Source: Pseudomonas putida (GTDB lineage Bacteria; Pseudomonadota; Gammaproteobacteria; Pseudomonadales; Pseudomonadaceae). From it: a stretch of DNA of 64,000 nucleotides. The position numbers and the translations under genes were made by a program. The first letter of the stretch is position 1, and every line of letters starts with the position of its first letter. The DNA lies in assembly GCF_022627325.1 (NCBI RefSeq), contig NZ_JAETZZ010000004.1, forward strand, positions 62,001 to 126,000, given 5' to 3'. Shown in pieces: positions 10,030 through 19,689 of the stretch. Below the pieces are notes generated by a model, which was not told the DNA's origin, did no database searches, and saw nothing but the letters and a program-made list of their open reading frames with translations.

Positions 10030-10230
10030 ATGAGTCTGAAATGGGTTGATGTACTTGAGATCGCTATCCAGCTTGCAGAAAGCAAGCCGGACGTCGATCC
10101 TCGTTATGTGAATTTCGTCGATCTGCATCGCTGGGTGCTGGCCTTGCCGGAATTCAGCGACGATCCGTCACGCGGCGGTGAGAAAGTGCTCGAGGCCATC
10201 CAGGCGGCCTGGATAGACGAAGCCGACTAA
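10030..10230 (+). CDS. iscX: Fe-S assembly protein IscX
   Basis: A 66-residue acidic helical protein that binds IscS and iron and tunes cluster assembly. It has the family pattern MSLKWVDVLEIAIQLAE at the start, LADYxxVDP-like DVDPRYVNFVDLH in the middle, and WIDEAD at the end. Last gene of the isc operon. Confidence 0.95.
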   Translation: MSLKWVDVLEIAIQLAESKPDVDPRYVNFVDLHRWVLALPEFSDDPSRGGEKVLEAIQAAWIDEAD

Positions 10231-10245
10231 GCGTGACGCTGCAGG

Positions 10246-10292
10246 TTAGGCAATCCCCTGGAACCCGCGTATAATTCGCGGGTTTAATTTTT
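10246..10292 (+). promoter_or_regulatory. isc terminator hairpin overlapping the ndk promoter
   Basis: Arms AACCCGCG (10262-10269) and CGCGGGTT close over a loop that holds TATAAT (10270-10275), followed by TAATTTTT. The same bases can be read as the terminator of the isc operon and as the -10 box of the ndk promoter; a weak TTAGGC lies 18 bp upstream as a possible -35. Which role dominates cannot be told from sequence. Confidence 0.55.
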
Positions 10293-10319
10293 CGCAACAC
10301 TCATATTCTGGAGTTTTCC

Positions 10320-10745
10320 ATGGCTGTTCAACGTACTTTCTCGATCATCAAGCCTGACGCAGTTGCCAAAAACGTCATCGGCAAGATCACCACTCGCTTT
10401 GAAGAAGCCGGCCTGAAAATCGTTGCTTCGAAAATCAAGCAACTGTCCAAAGCCGAAGCCGAAGGTTTCTACGCTGAGCACCGCGAGCGCGGCTTCTTCG
10501 GTGACCTGGTTGCCTTCATGACTTCCGGCCCGGTTGTCGTTCAGGTTCTGGAAGGCGAAAACGCCATCGCGCTGAACCGTGAGCTGATGGGCGCTACCAA
10601 CCCTAAAGAAGCTGCTGCCGGCACCATCCGTGCTGACTTCGCCGAGTCGATCGACGCCAACGCCGTTCACGGTTCGGACTCCGAAGCTGCTGCTGCTCGC
10701 GAAATCGCTTACTTCTTCGCTGCTACCGAGGTAACCACTCGCTAA
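10320..10745 (+). CDS. ndk: Nucleoside diphosphate kinase
   Basis: A 141-residue enzyme that equilibrates NTP and NDP pools through a phosphohistidine. The catalytic histidine is His117 in NAVHGSDS, and the FSIIKPDAV start is typical. Codon use looks highly expressed. It is followed after 28 bp by rlmN. Confidence 0.97.
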   Translation: MAVQRTFSIIKPDAVAKNVIGKITTRFEEAGLKIVASKIKQLSKAEAEGFYAEHRERGFFGDLVAFMTSGPVVVQVLEGENAIALNRELMGATNPKEAAAGTIRADFAESIDANAVHGSDSEAAAAREIAYFFAATEVTTR

Positions 10746-10773
10746 GCGAAAGCTTACGGGTGAGGGTGAATCC

Positions 10774-11919
10774 ATGACGACATCTACTGGCAAAATCAAC
10801 CTGTTGGGCCTGACCCAGCCGGAAATGGAACAATTCTTCGACTCTATCGGGGAGAAGCGCTTCCGTGCCGGCCAGGTGATGAAATGGATTCACCATTTTG
10901 GCGTCGATGATTTCGCCGCCATGACGAACGTCGGCAAGGCCTTGCGCGAAAAGCTCGAGGCCGTTGCCGAAATTCGTCCTCCGGAAGTGGTCAGTGAAGA
11001 CATTTCCGCAGACGGCACCCGTAAATGGGTGATCCGCGTTGCTTCCGGCAGCTGCGTCGAGACCGTCTACATCCCAACCGACGATCGCGGCACGCTCTGC
11101 GTGTCGTCGCAAGCCGGCTGTGCCCTGGACTGCAGTTTCTGCTCCACCGGCAAGCAAGGCTTCAACAGCAACCTCACCGCCGCCGAAGTGATCGGCCAGG
11201 TGTGGCTTGCCAACAAATCCTTCGGGACCGTCCCGGCCAAGATCGACCGCGCCATTACCAACGTGGTCATGATGGGCATGGGCGAGCCTCTGCTGAATTT
11301 CGACAATGTCATCGCTGCCATGAAGATCATGATGGATGATCTGGGCTATGGCATTTCCAAGCGTCGCGTCACCTTGTCCACCTCCGGGGTGGTACCGATG
11401 ATCGACGAACTGGCCAAGCACATCGACGTGTCCCTGGCCCTGTCGCTGCATGCGCCAAACGACGCGCTGCGCAACCAGCTGGTGCCGATCAACAAGAAGT
11501 ACCCGCTGAAGATGCTGCTGGAGTCGTGCATGGGCTATATGGCCACCTTGGGTGGCAAGCGCGTGCTGACGGTCGAGTACACCCTGCTCAAGGACGTCAA
11601 CGACCAGCCAGAGCATGCCGCGCAGATGATCGAACTGCTGCGCGATGTACCGTGCAAGATCAACCTGATCCCGTTCAACCCGTTCCCCCATTCCGGTTAC
11701 GAGCGCCCTAGCAACAACGCTATCCGCCGCTTCCAGGACCTGCTGCACCATGGTGGCTTCAACGTCACCACCCGTACCACCCGTGGCGATGACATCGATG
11801 CCGCCTGTGGCCAGCTGGTCGGCCAGGTCAATGACCGTACCCGCCGCAGCGAGCGCTACATCGCCGTACGTCAGCTGTCTGCCGACGCCGAGCTGCAAGA
11901 CAGCGCTGTGCGCCACTGA
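10774..11919 (+). CDS. rlmN: Dual-specificity 23S rRNA/tRNA methyltransferase RlmN
   Basis: A 381-residue radical-SAM enzyme that makes 2-methyladenosine at A2503 of 23S rRNA and A37 of some tRNAs. The [4Fe-4S] motif Cys116-X3-Cys120-X2-Cys123 is in [16 protein letters not shown]. The methyl-carrying cysteine region follows near the C-terminus (DIDAACGQL). Being an Fe-S enzyme, it depends on the isc operon just upstream. pilF follows 13 bp downstream. Confidence 0.96.
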   Translation: MTTSTGKINLLGLTQPEMEQFFDSIGEKRFRAGQVMKWIHHFGVDDFAAMTNVGKALREKLEAVAEIRPPEVVSEDISADGTRKWVIRVASGSCVETVYIPTDDRGTLCVSSQAGCALDCSFCSTGKQGFNSNLTAAEVIGQVWLANKSFGTVPAKIDRAITNVVMMGMGEPLLNFDNVIAAMKIMMDDLGYGISKRRVTLSTSGVVPMIDELAKHIDVSLALSLHAPNDALRNQLVPINKKYPLKMLLESCMGYMATLGGKRVLTVEYTLLKDVNDQPEHAAQMIELLRDVPCKINLIPFNPFPHSGYERPSNNAIRRFQDLLHHGGFNVTTRTTRGDDIDAACGQLVGQVNDRTRRSERYIAVRQLSADAELQDSAVRH

Positions 11920-11932
11920 GTCCGGGCCCGCC

Positions 11933-12694
11933 ATGAGCCTGCGCGCCGCGCTGTCGATCCTTGCACTTTCGCTGCTGGCCGGCTGCGTGTCGGGTGGTGC
12001 GAGCGACCCACTGGCCACGCACCAGGGGCGAGTGGAGGCGGGGCGCGCTTATGTGCAGCTCGGGCTTGGTTATCTGCAACAAGGTTTGACCGAGCAGGCC
12101 AAGGCGCCGTTGGCCAGGGCACTGGCGCTGGATGCCAAGGATGCCGATGCGCACGCGGCGTTGGCGCTGGTGTTTCAGGCCCAAGGTGAAGCTCCGCTGG
12201 CCGAGCAACACTTCCAGAAAGCGTTGTCGGCACGCCCCGGTGACACGCGAATTCGCAACAATTACGGCAGTTTCCTATATGCTCAGCAGCGTTTCGCCGA
12301 AGCCGAGCAGATGTTTCGCCTCGCCAGCGCCGATACCCTGTATCCTGAACGTTCGCGCGTTTACGAGAACCTCGGCCTGACAGCCCTGAAGCTCGGCGAC
12401 CGTGACCAGGCGCAGGCGTACCTGGGCAAGGCTCTGCAACTCAATCAGCGGCAACCCAGGGCGTTGCTGGAAATGGCTGAGTTGTCCTACGAAAACAGGC
12501 ATTATGTGCCGGCCCGGGGTTTCTACGATCGTTTCAGCCAGTTGAGCGATCACAATGCCCGTAGTCTCCTGCTGGGCAGCCGTCTTGCCCGGGTGTTCGA
12601 CGAGCAGGGCACACAGGCCGAACTGGGCCAGCAACTACAACGACTTTATCCCGGTACGCCGGAATATCAGCAATACCTGTCGGAGCAACGATGA
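11933..12694 (+). CDS. pilF: Type IV pilus biogenesis lipoprotein PilF/PilW
   Basis: A 253-residue outer-membrane lipoprotein that pilots the PilQ secretin. The signal peptide ends in the lipobox LLAGC with Cys18. The rest is a row of tetratricopeptide repeats (for example ERSRVYENLGLTALKLGD and QARAYLGKAL-like helices). The ATG at 11933 is chosen because it places the signal peptide correctly; a longer reading frame would run back into rlmN. The stop overlaps the rodZ start by 4 bp (ATGA). Confidence 0.92.
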   Translation: MSLRAALSILALSLLAGCVSGGASDPLATHQGRVEAGRAYVQLGLGYLQQGLTEQAKAPLARALALDAKDADAHAALALVFQAQGEAPLAEQHFQKALSARPGDTRIRNNYGSFLYAQQRFAEAEQMFRLASADTLYPERSRVYENLGLTALKLGDRDQAQAYLGKALQLNQRQPRALLEMAELSYENRHYVPARGFYDRFSQLSDHNARSLLLGSRLARVFDEQGTQAELGQQLQRLYPGTPEYQQYLSEQR

Positions 12695-13737
12695 AAGCCG
12701 CGCATCCCGAAGTAGCAGCAGCGACTGGCCAGAACCCCGGTGAATTGTTGCGCCAGGCCCGCGAAAGACGGGAGTGGTCGCAAGCCGAGGTGGCCCGCAA
12801 GCTCAACCTCACCGTCAGTTCGCTGAACCACGTGGAAACCGGTGCCTTCGACAAGTTGCCAGGGCATACCTTCGCCCGTGGCTATATCCGTGCCTATGCC
12901 AAGCTGATGGACATGGACCAGGCGCCGCTGGTCGAGGCCTTCGACCAGTACACCGGCACCCATGCCAAGGGCAGCGACGTGCACTCACTGGGCCGCATCG
13001 AAGAGCCGGTGCGCCTTTCGCACAACATTCTGCGCGGCGTCAGCCTGTTGCTGCTGCTTGTGGTGGTCGGTGGCAGCTTCCTGTGGTGGCAGGACCAGGG
13101 CAGCCTGCGCGGCAAGGACCTGGCCAAGATTGCCCTGGAGCACGTCGAGGTCGAAAGCGCCGACGGTACCACCCAGATCCACCCGCTGGACGAGCCTGAA
13201 GACCAGGCCGTTACCTTGGGCCAGCAGGGCGAAAGCGCGCCGCTGCCGCTGGAGCAGGCAGCTGCCGAGCCGGTGGCCGGGGCCGCCCCCGAGGCCGCCA
13301 GTGCCGCCGCCCCTGACGCCGCAGCACCCGCACCGGCCCAGCAGGCACCTGCCCAAGCTGCAGCGCCAGCGCCGACAACGGCAGCCGCACCGGCTGCATC
13401 GGCCTCGCCAACCGCACCCGTAGCCCAGGCCGCCCCCGTTGCGCCCGAGGCCAGCGTGCCGGCCAGTACCGCCGAGCCTGCCGCCGTACCTGCCGGCAGC
13501 GCCAAGGTAGCCATCCAGTTCACCGCCGATTGCTGGACCCAGGTGTCCGATGGCAACGGCAAGGTGCTGTTCAGCGCCATCAAGCGCAAGGGCGACAACC
13601 TCGAGTTGACCGGCAAGCCGCCGTTCGCGGTACGCCTGGGCTTTGCCCGCGGCGCCCAGGTCAGCTACAACGGCCAAGCCGTCGATGTCGCCCCGTTCAC
13701 CAGTGGCGAAACCGCTCGCCTGAAGTTGGGACAGTAA
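12691..13737 (+). CDS. rodZ: Cytoskeleton protein RodZ
   Basis: A 348-residue bitopic membrane protein that links MreB to the cell-wall elongation machinery. It has an N-terminal helix-turn-helix domain (about 17-85) that binds MreB, one transmembrane helix at about 113-133, a long Ala/Pro/Glu-rich periplasmic linker (about 165-268), and a C-terminal beta domain (about 270-348; DUF4115). It overlaps pilF by 4 bp and is followed 3 bp later by ispG. Its partner mreB is about 49 kb away in this same window. Confidence 0.93.
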   Translation: MKAAHPEVAAATGQNPGELLRQARERREWSQAEVARKLNLTVSSLNHVETGAFDKLPGHTFARGYIRAYAKLMDMDQAPLVEAFDQYTGTHAKGSDVHSLGRIEEPVRLSHNILRGVSLLLLLVVVGGSFLWWQDQGSLRGKDLAKIALEHVEVESADGTTQIHPLDEPEDQAVTLGQQGESAPLPLEQAAAEPVAGAAPEAASAAAPDAAAPAPAQQAPAQAAAPAPTTAAAPAASASPTAPVAQAAPVAPEASVPASTAEPAAVPAGSAKVAIQFTADCWTQVSDGNGKVLFSAIKRKGDNLELTGKPPFAVRLGFARGAQVSYNGQAVDVAPFTSGETARLKLGQ

Positions 13738-13740
13738 GTC

Positions 13741-14850
13741 ATGCACGGCGAATCTCCGATCAAACGTCGCGAATCCCGCAAAATCTGGGTCGGCAATGTA
13801 CCGGTGGGTGGTGATGCCCCCATTGCGGTGCAGAGCATGACCAACACCGACACCAATGATGTCGCCGCCACAGTGGGCCAGATCCAGCGCCTGGTCGATG
13901 CCGGTGTCGACATCGTCCGTGTTTCGGTGCCGGACATGGACGCCGCCGAGGCGTTCGGCAAAATCAAGCAACTGGTCAGCGTACCGCTGGTCGCTGACAT
14001 CCACTTCGACTACAAGATCGCGTTGCGCGTGGCCGAACTGGGCGTCGACTGCCTGCGTATCAACCCGGGCAACATCGGCCGTGAGGACCGTGTTCGTGCT
14101 GTGGTCGATGCTGCTCGTGACCGTGGCATTCCGATCCGTATCGGTGTCAACGCAGGCTCCCTGGAAAAGGACCTGCAGAAGAAATACGGCGAGCCGACCC
14201 CGGCGGCGTTGGTCGAATCGGCCCTGCGCCATGTGGAGCACCTCGATCGCCTGGATTTCCAGGACTTCAAGGTCAGCGTCAAGGCCTCCGACGTGTTCAT
14301 GGCCGTCGACGCCTATCGCTTGCTGGCCAAGCAGATCATCCAGCCGCTGCACCTGGGCATCACCGAGGCCGGTGGGCTGCGCTCCGGCACGGTGAAATCC
14401 GCCGTCGGCCTCGGTATGCTGCTGGCCGAAGGCATCGGCGATACCATCCGCATTTCGCTGGCGGCCGACCCGGTCGAGGAAGTGAAGGTCGGCTACGACA
14501 TCCTCAAGTCGCTGCACCTGCGTTCGCGTGGCATCAACTTCATCGCCTGCCCGAGCTGCTCGCGGCAGAACTTCGATGTGGTCAAGACCATGAACGAACT
14601 GGAAGGGCGCCTGGAAGACCTGCTGGTACCGCTGGATGTGGCGGTGATCGGTTGTGTGGTCAACGGCCCTGGCGAAGCGAAGGAAGCCCACGTTGGCCTG
14701 ACCGGCGGCACGCCCAACCTGATTTACATCGATGGCAAGCCGGCGCAGAAACTGACCAATGACAACCTGGTCGATGAGCTGGAAAAGCTCATCCGCCAGA
14801 AAGCGGCCGAAAAGGTCGAGGCCGACGCGGCGCTGATCGCCCGCGGCTGA
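13741..14850 (+). CDS. ispG: 4-hydroxy-3-methylbut-2-en-1-yl diphosphate synthase IspG
   Basis: A 369-residue [4Fe-4S] enzyme of the MEP isoprenoid pathway. Cluster ligands are Cys270 and Cys273 in CPSCSRQ and Cys305 in GCVVNGPGE. The TIM-barrel part begins [15 protein letters not shown]. It uses ferredoxin or flavodoxin electrons. It lies between rodZ and hisS, the usual pseudomonad order. Confidence 0.97.
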   Translation: MHGESPIKRRESRKIWVGNVPVGGDAPIAVQSMTNTDTNDVAATVGQIQRLVDAGVDIVRVSVPDMDAAEAFGKIKQLVSVPLVADIHFDYKIALRVAELGVDCLRINPGNIGREDRVRAVVDAARDRGIPIRIGVNAGSLEKDLQKKYGEPTPAALVESALRHVEHLDRLDFQDFKVSVKASDVFMAVDAYRLLAKQIIQPLHLGITEAGGLRSGTVKSAVGLGMLLAEGIGDTIRISLAADPVEEVKVGYDILKSLHLRSRGINFIACPSCSRQNFDVVKTMNELEGRLEDLLVPLDVAVIGCVVNGPGEAKEAHVGLTGGTPNLIYIDGKPAQKLTNDNLVDELEKLIRQKAAEKVEADAALIARG

Positions 14851-14874
14851 CACACAGATTCGTAAGGACTTTTC

Positions 14875-16164
14875 GTGAGCAAATCGCTGCAAGCCATCCG
14901 TGGCATGAACGACATCCTGCCAGAGCAGTCGCCGCTGTGGCGCTACTTCGAAGGCACCGTCGCCGGGCTGCTGGACACCTATGGGTACAGCCAGATCCGC
15001 ACGCCGATCGTCGAGTTCACCGAGCTGTTCAAGCGCTCCATCGGTGAAGTCACCGACATCGTCGAAAAAGAGATGTACACCTTCGAGGACCGCAACGGCG
15101 ATTCGCTGACCCTGCGCCCCGAAGGCACGGCTGCCTGCGTACGTGCCGTGCTCGAGCACGGCATCACCGGCAACGGCCAGGTGCAGAAACTGTGGTACAT
15201 CGGCCAGATGTTCCGCCACGAGCGCCCGCAGAAGGGCCGCTACCGCCAGTTCCACCAGATTGGCGTCGAGGTGTTCAACCTGGACGGCCCGGACATCGAT
15301 GCCGAGCTGATCATGCTGACCTGGCGTTTGTGGGGCCTGCTGGGCATCCAGGATGCGGTCAAGCTCGAGCTGAACAGCCTGGGCACCAGCGAGGCCCGCG
15401 CCCGCTACCGTGACGCGCTGGTCGAGTTCCTCTCGGCGCGCCTGGAGCAACTCGACGAAGACAGCCAGCGCCGCCTCAAGAGCAATCCGCTGCGCATCCT
15501 CGACAGCAAAAACCCTGATACTCAGGCGGTGCTGGTCGGCGCGCCGAAGCTGGAAGACTACCTCGACGAAGACTCCCGGGTGCACTTCGAGGGCCTCAAG
15601 GCCCGTCTGGATGCTGCCGGTATTCCGTTCGTGATCAACACCAAGCTGGTGCGTGGCCTGGACTACTACAGCAAGACCGTGTTCGAGTGGGTCACCGACA
15701 AGCTTGGCGCCCAGGGCACTGTCTGCGCAGGCGGCCGCTACGATGGCCTGGTAGAGCAGATGGGTGGAAAGCCGACCACCGGCGTTGGTTTCGCCATGGG
15801 TATCGAGCGCCTGATCCTGCTGCTGGAGACCCTGGGCAAGGTCCCGGAATCCATCAACCGCCAGATCGATGTGTACCTGTGCGCCTTTGGCGAACAGGCG
15901 GAGCTGGCTGGCCTGCGCTTGTCCGAAAGCCTGCGCGACCGTCTGCCGGGCCTGCGCCTGGCGGTCAACGCCGGTGGCGGCAGCTTCAAGAGCCAGTTCA
16001 AGAAAGCTGACAAGAGCGGCGCGTTGTTTGCCCTGATCCTGGGTGACGACGAGCTGGCCAAGCAAGAGATTGGCCTCAAGCCCCTGCGTGGTCAGGGCGA
16101 ACAACAGAACATTGCCTGGGATGCTCTGGCTGAGCACCTGGAAACCGCGATCGCTCAGGCGTAA
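14875..16164 (+). CDS. hisS: Histidyl-tRNA synthetase
   Basis: A 429-residue class II aminoacyl-tRNA synthetase. Motif 2 ([16 protein letters not shown]), the histidine-specific [11 protein letters not shown] loop and motif 3 ([11 protein letters not shown]) are all present, with a C-terminal anticodon-binding domain. It starts at GTG after TAAGGACTTTTC. It is first of three consecutive genes with GTG starts (hisS, yfgM-like, bamB). Confidence 0.97.
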   Translation: MSKSLQAIRGMNDILPEQSPLWRYFEGTVAGLLDTYGYSQIRTPIVEFTELFKRSIGEVTDIVEKEMYTFEDRNGDSLTLRPEGTAACVRAVLEHGITGNGQVQKLWYIGQMFRHERPQKGRYRQFHQIGVEVFNLDGPDIDAELIMLTWRLWGLLGIQDAVKLELNSLGTSEARARYRDALVEFLSARLEQLDEDSQRRLKSNPLRILDSKNPDTQAVLVGAPKLEDYLDEDSRVHFEGLKARLDAAGIPFVINTKLVRGLDYYSKTVFEWVTDKLGAQGTVCAGGRYDGLVEQMGGKPTTGVGFAMGIERLILLLETLGKVPESINRQIDVYLCAFGEQAELAGLRLSESLRDRLPGLRLAVNAGGGSFKSQFKKADKSGALFALILGDDELAKQEIGLKPLRGQGEQQNIAWDALAEHLETAIAQA

Positions 16165-16203
16165 CGCGGTTCAACAAGCGAATAGGCGAAAAGGAGTATT
16201 GGG

Positions 16204-16845
16204 GTGTCGAGTACCGATGATGATGACCTGGCAGGGTTCAAGGACTGGTGGAGCCGCAACGGCAAGCCACTGCTGACCGGTGCACTGCTGGCGGGCGTGG
16301 TGGTTTTGGGTTGGAACGCGTGGCACAAGTACCAGGACAACCAGTCGCAAGGCGCATCGCAGCTGTATCAGGCCCTGCTTGAAACCAGCCTGACGCCGAG
16401 CGGGCAGCCGGACGCGGCCAAGGTCGCTGAGTTGGCCGGCAAGCTCAAGAGCGAGTTTGGTGGTACCGCCTACGCCCAGTACGGCAGCCTGTTCGTGGCC
16501 AAGGTCGCGGTCGAGAGCGGCAAGCTCGACGACGCCGCTGCCGAGCTGAAGAATGTGCTCGACAAGCCTGCTGACGACACCCTGGGCGAAATTTCGCGCC
16601 AGCGCCTGGCACGCGTGCTCGCGGCTCAGAACAAGGCCGAAGATGCGCTCAAGCTGCTCGACGGTGACGCTGACAAGGCGTTTCTGGCCAGCCGTGAAGA
16701 ATTGAAGGGCGACCTGCTGGTGCAGTTGGGTCGTGCCGACGATGCTCACAGCGCTTATGAAAAAGCCAAGGCCGCGCTGTCCGATGAGGCGGCGGTCGGT
16801 GGCTTGCAACTGAAGCTGGATGACTTGGCCAAAGGGGACGCGTGA
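16204..16845 (+). CDS. yfgM: YfgM-like SecYEG ancillary membrane protein
   Basis: A 213-residue protein with a short acidic cytoplasmic N-terminus (SSTDDDDLAGFKDWW), one transmembrane helix at about 21-38 and a periplasmic TPR-like domain. This is the YfgM architecture: in E. coli YfgM works with PpiD at the SecYEG exit and helps envelope protein folding. It starts at GTG with AAGGAG upstream. It is followed by bamB with 1 bp between stop and start. Confidence 0.9.
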   Translation: MSSTDDDDLAGFKDWWSRNGKPLLTGALLAGVVVLGWNAWHKYQDNQSQGASQLYQALLETSLTPSGQPDAAKVAELAGKLKSEFGGTAYAQYGSLFVAKVAVESGKLDDAAAELKNVLDKPADDTLGEISRQRLARVLAAQNKAEDALKLLDGDADKAFLASREELKGDLLVQLGRADDAHSAYEKAKAALSDEAAVGGLQLKLDDLAKGDA

Positions 16846-16846
16846 C

Positions 16847-17989
16847 GTGATCGGTTGGAAACAAGCAGCAGTGCTGACCCTGGCCGTACTGGCCGCAGGG
16901 TGCAGCAGCAACAGCAAGAAGGAACTGCCTCCGGCCGAGCTGACCAAGTTCACCGAAGAAGTGGTACTGAAAAAACAGTGGAGCCGTTCGATCGGTGACG
17001 GCCAGGGCGAGACTTACAATACCCTGGTACCCGCCATCGAGAACGACCGCATCTACGCCAGCGACGTCAATGGCGAAGTCTTCGCCCTCGACCGCATCAC
17101 GGGCGACGTCGTGTGGAAGAAGGACCTGGAGCTGCCGGTTTCCGGCGCCGTCGGCGTTGGCTATGGCCTGGTCATGCTCGGCACGCTCAAGGGTGAAGTG
17201 ATTGCCCTGGACTCCAGCACCGGTGAAGAGCGCTGGCGCTCCCGCGTCACCAGTGAAGTGCTGGCGCCGCCTGCCAACAACGGTGACGTTGTGGTGGTGC
17301 AGACCCAGGACGACCGCCTGATCGGGCTCGATGCCGCTACCGGCGACCGCCGCTGGATCTACGAGAGCACTCCGGCTGTCCTGACCCTGCGGGGCACCGG
17401 TGCGCCGATCGTCACCAACCGTCTGGCCGTCGCCGGCCTTTCCACCGGTAAAGTGGTGGCGGTCGACATCAACAACGGCGTGCCAGTGTGGGAGAGCCGT
17501 GTGGCCATCCCGCAGGGCCGTTCCGAGCTGGACCGTGTGGTCGACATCGACGGCGGCCTGCTGCTGTCCGGTGGCACGCTGTACGTCAGCACCTACCAGG
17601 GCCGCGTAGCGGGCCTGGACCTGGAGAGCGGCCGTGTGCTGTGGCAGCGTGATGCGTCGAGCTACGTGGGTGTCGCCCAAGGTTTCGGCAACGTCTATGT
17701 CAGCGAGGCCTCAGGCAGTGTCGAAGGTGTCGACGAGCGCTCTTCCAGCGCCCTGTGGACCAACGACTCGATGGCCCGCCGTCAATTGTCGGCGCCGGAA
17801 GTGTTCTCCAGTTACGTGGCTGTAGGTGACTTCGAAGGTTACCTGCACCTGCTCAGCCAGGTCGACGGCCGTTTCGTCGGCCGTGAGCGTATCGACAGCG
17901 ATGGCCTGCGCGCCCGGCCCCTGGTGGTCGGCGACACCATCTATGTCTTTGGCAACAGCGGCAAGCTCGAGGCACTGACCATCCGCTGA
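16847..17989 (+). CDS. bamB: Outer membrane assembly factor BamB
   Basis: A 380-residue lipoprotein of the BAM complex that inserts beta-barrel proteins into the outer membrane. The signal peptide ends in LAAGC with Cys19. The mature part is an eight-bladed PQQ-like propeller, seen as repeated (A/G)LDxxTG(E/D)xxW motifs. The start chosen is GTG at 16847; a longer frame would overlap the previous gene and hide the signal peptide. Confidence 0.95.
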   Translation: MIGWKQAAVLTLAVLAAGCSSNSKKELPPAELTKFTEEVVLKKQWSRSIGDGQGETYNTLVPAIENDRIYASDVNGEVFALDRITGDVVWKKDLELPVSGAVGVGYGLVMLGTLKGEVIALDSSTGEERWRSRVTSEVLAPPANNGDVVVVQTQDDRLIGLDAATGDRRWIYESTPAVLTLRGTGAPIVTNRLAVAGLSTGKVVAVDINNGVPVWESRVAIPQGRSELDRVVDIDGGLLLSGGTLYVSTYQGRVAGLDLESGRVLWQRDASSYVGVAQGFGNVYVSEASGSVEGVDERSSSALWTNDSMARRQLSAPEVFSSYVAVGDFEGYLHLLSQVDGRFVGRERIDSDGLRARPLVVGDTIYVFGNSGKLEALTIR

Positions 17990-18050
17990 AGCTATGCTCA
18001 AGACCACGACAGGTCTTGAGTTGCGGCGTAGGACACGCCGCCCGAACTCC

Positions 18051-18071
18051 GGCCGCTGCCTTGCAGCGGCC
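18051..18071 (+). terminator. Weak hairpin between bamB and der
   Basis: GGCCGCTGC and GCAGCGGCC close a compact stem in the 117-bp spacer before der. Only CTTT follows, so this may be an attenuator or processing site, not a strong terminator. Confidence 0.4.
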
Positions 18072-18106
18072 TTTGCATTTTCAAGAATTCAAGAGTGGAG
18101 AGCCGC

Positions 18107-19570
18107 ATGGTTCCCGTAATCGCCCTGGTGGGACGGCCGAACGTCGGCAAATCCACCATGTTCAACCGCCTGACCAAAACCCGCGATGCCATCGTGGGTG
18201 ACCTGTCGGGTCTGACCCGTGACCGCCAGTATGGTGATGCCAGCTGGCAGGGTCGCTCCTTCATCCTGATCGACACCGGTGGTATCACCGGTGACGAAGT
18301 GGGCATGGACGAGAAGATGGCCGAGCAGTCGTTGATGGCTATCGAAGAAGCCGACTACGTGCTGTTCCTGGTCGACGCCCGCGCCGGTATGACTGCCGCC
18401 GACCAGATGATCGCCGAGCACCTGCGCAAGCGGAACAAGTCGGCCATCCTGGTGGCCAACAAGATCGACAACATCGACGCCGACGTCGCCCGCGCCGAGT
18501 TTTCGCCGCTGGGTATGGGCAATGCCATTCCGGTGGCGGGCTCCCAGGGCCGTGGCATCAATCAGCTGATGGAGTCGGTGCTGGGCCACATTCCTCGCGA
18601 TGCGGAGGAAGAAGCCCTCGACCAGGAGGTTGCCGAAGGCGAGGAAGCGGTACGCATCCCCGGCCCGAGCGAAAAGGATGGCATCAAGATCGCCATCATC
18701 GGCCGCCCCAACGTGGGCAAGTCGACCCTGGTCAACCGCATGCTCGGCGAAGAGCGCGTGGTGGTCTACGACCAGCCGGGTACCACCCGTGACAGTATCT
18801 ATATCCCGTTCGAGCGCGATAACGAGAAGTACACCTTCATCGACACCGCGGGTGTACGCAAGCGCGGCAAGATCCACGAGGAAGTCGAAAAGTTCTCGGT
18901 GGTGAAGACGCTGCAGGCGATCAAGGACGCCAACGTGGTGATCTTCGTCATGGATGCCCGCGAGGGGGTGGTCGACCACGACCTCAACCTGCTGGGCTTC
19001 GCCCTGGAGGCGGGCCGCGCCATCGTCATCGCCCTGAACAAGTGGGACGGCATGGAGCCGGGTGAGCGCGACTACGTCAAGACCGAGCTGGAGCGCCGGC
19101 TGTTCTTCGTCGACTTTGCCGACATCCACTTCATCTCGGCGCTGCACGGCACCGGCGTGGGTCACCTGTACAAGTCGGTGCAGGCCGCGTTCAAATCGGC
19201 GGTCACCCGCTGGCCAACCAGCCGTCTGACGCAGATCCTCGAAGACGCCGTCAGTGAGCACCAGCCTCCGCTGGTCAATGGCCGCCGCATCAAGCTGCGC
19301 TATGCCCACCTCGGGGGTGCCAACCCGCCGCTGATCGTGATCCACGGCAACCAGACCGAGAAGATCCCCAAGTCGTACTCGCGTTACCTGGAAAACACCT
19401 ACCGCCGCGTGCTGAAACTGGTCGGTACGCCGATCCGCATCGAGTACAAGGGCGGTGAGAACCCGTACGAGGGCAAGAAGAACACCCTCACCGACCGCCA
19501 GGTCAACAAGAAGCGCCGCTTGATGTCGCACCACAAGAAGGCCGAGAAGAAGCGCCGCGACAAGCGCTGA
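18107..19570 (+). CDS. der: Ribosome biogenesis GTPase Der (EngA)
   Basis: A 487-residue essential GTPase needed for 50S subunit maturation. It has two tandem G domains, with P-loops GRPNVGKST at 9-17 and again at 199-207, and a C-terminal KH-like domain. The tail is strongly basic ([20 protein letters not shown]). ATG at 18107 gives the standard start [12 protein letters not shown]. Confidence 0.96.
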   Translation: MVPVIALVGRPNVGKSTMFNRLTKTRDAIVGDLSGLTRDRQYGDASWQGRSFILIDTGGITGDEVGMDEKMAEQSLMAIEEADYVLFLVDARAGMTAADQMIAEHLRKRNKSAILVANKIDNIDADVARAEFSPLGMGNAIPVAGSQGRGINQLMESVLGHIPRDAEEEALDQEVAEGEEAVRIPGPSEKDGIKIAIIGRPNVGKSTLVNRMLGEERVVVYDQPGTTRDSIYIPFERDNEKYTFIDTAGVRKRGKIHEEVEKFSVVKTLQAIKDANVVIFVMDAREGVVDHDLNLLGFALEAGRAIVIALNKWDGMEPGERDYVKTELERRLFFVDFADIHFISALHGTGVGHLYKSVQAAFKSAVTRWPTSRLTQILEDAVSEHQPPLVNGRRIKLRYAHLGGANPPLIVIHGNQTEKIPKSYSRYLENTYRRVLKLVGTPIRIEYKGGENPYEGKKNTLTDRQVNKKRRLMSHHKKAEKKRRDKR

Positions 19571-19592
19571 CAAGCGGCAGACTTCAAGTCGC

Positions 19593-19643
19593 AAGCCACA
19601 AGAATGAGCGGACGCTGATACATGTCGCTTTTTCTTGTGGCTT
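19593..19643. terminator. Hairpin repeat after der (degenerate heptad type)
   Basis: Perfect 12-bp arms AAGCCACAAGAA (19593-19604) and TTCTTGTGGCTT (19632-19643) enclose a 27-base loop. Flanks continue with CTTCAAG/GCTTGTAGCTT-like heptads. It is the same kind of element as the one at 35748-35842 and is placed where a der terminator is expected. Confidence 0.6.
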
Positions 19644-19689
19644 GGAGCTTGTAGCTTATAGCTCTCCGTCCCGCAGGAAAGAGGGCTCC

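Noticed and set aside
12985-16137. A 1050-codon open frame on the minus strand opposite rodZ, ispG and hisS
   Set aside because: It is the antisense shadow of three well-identified genes; the strong GC3 bias removes stops from that frame. The translation is low in complexity, shows no family motif and has no ribosome site.
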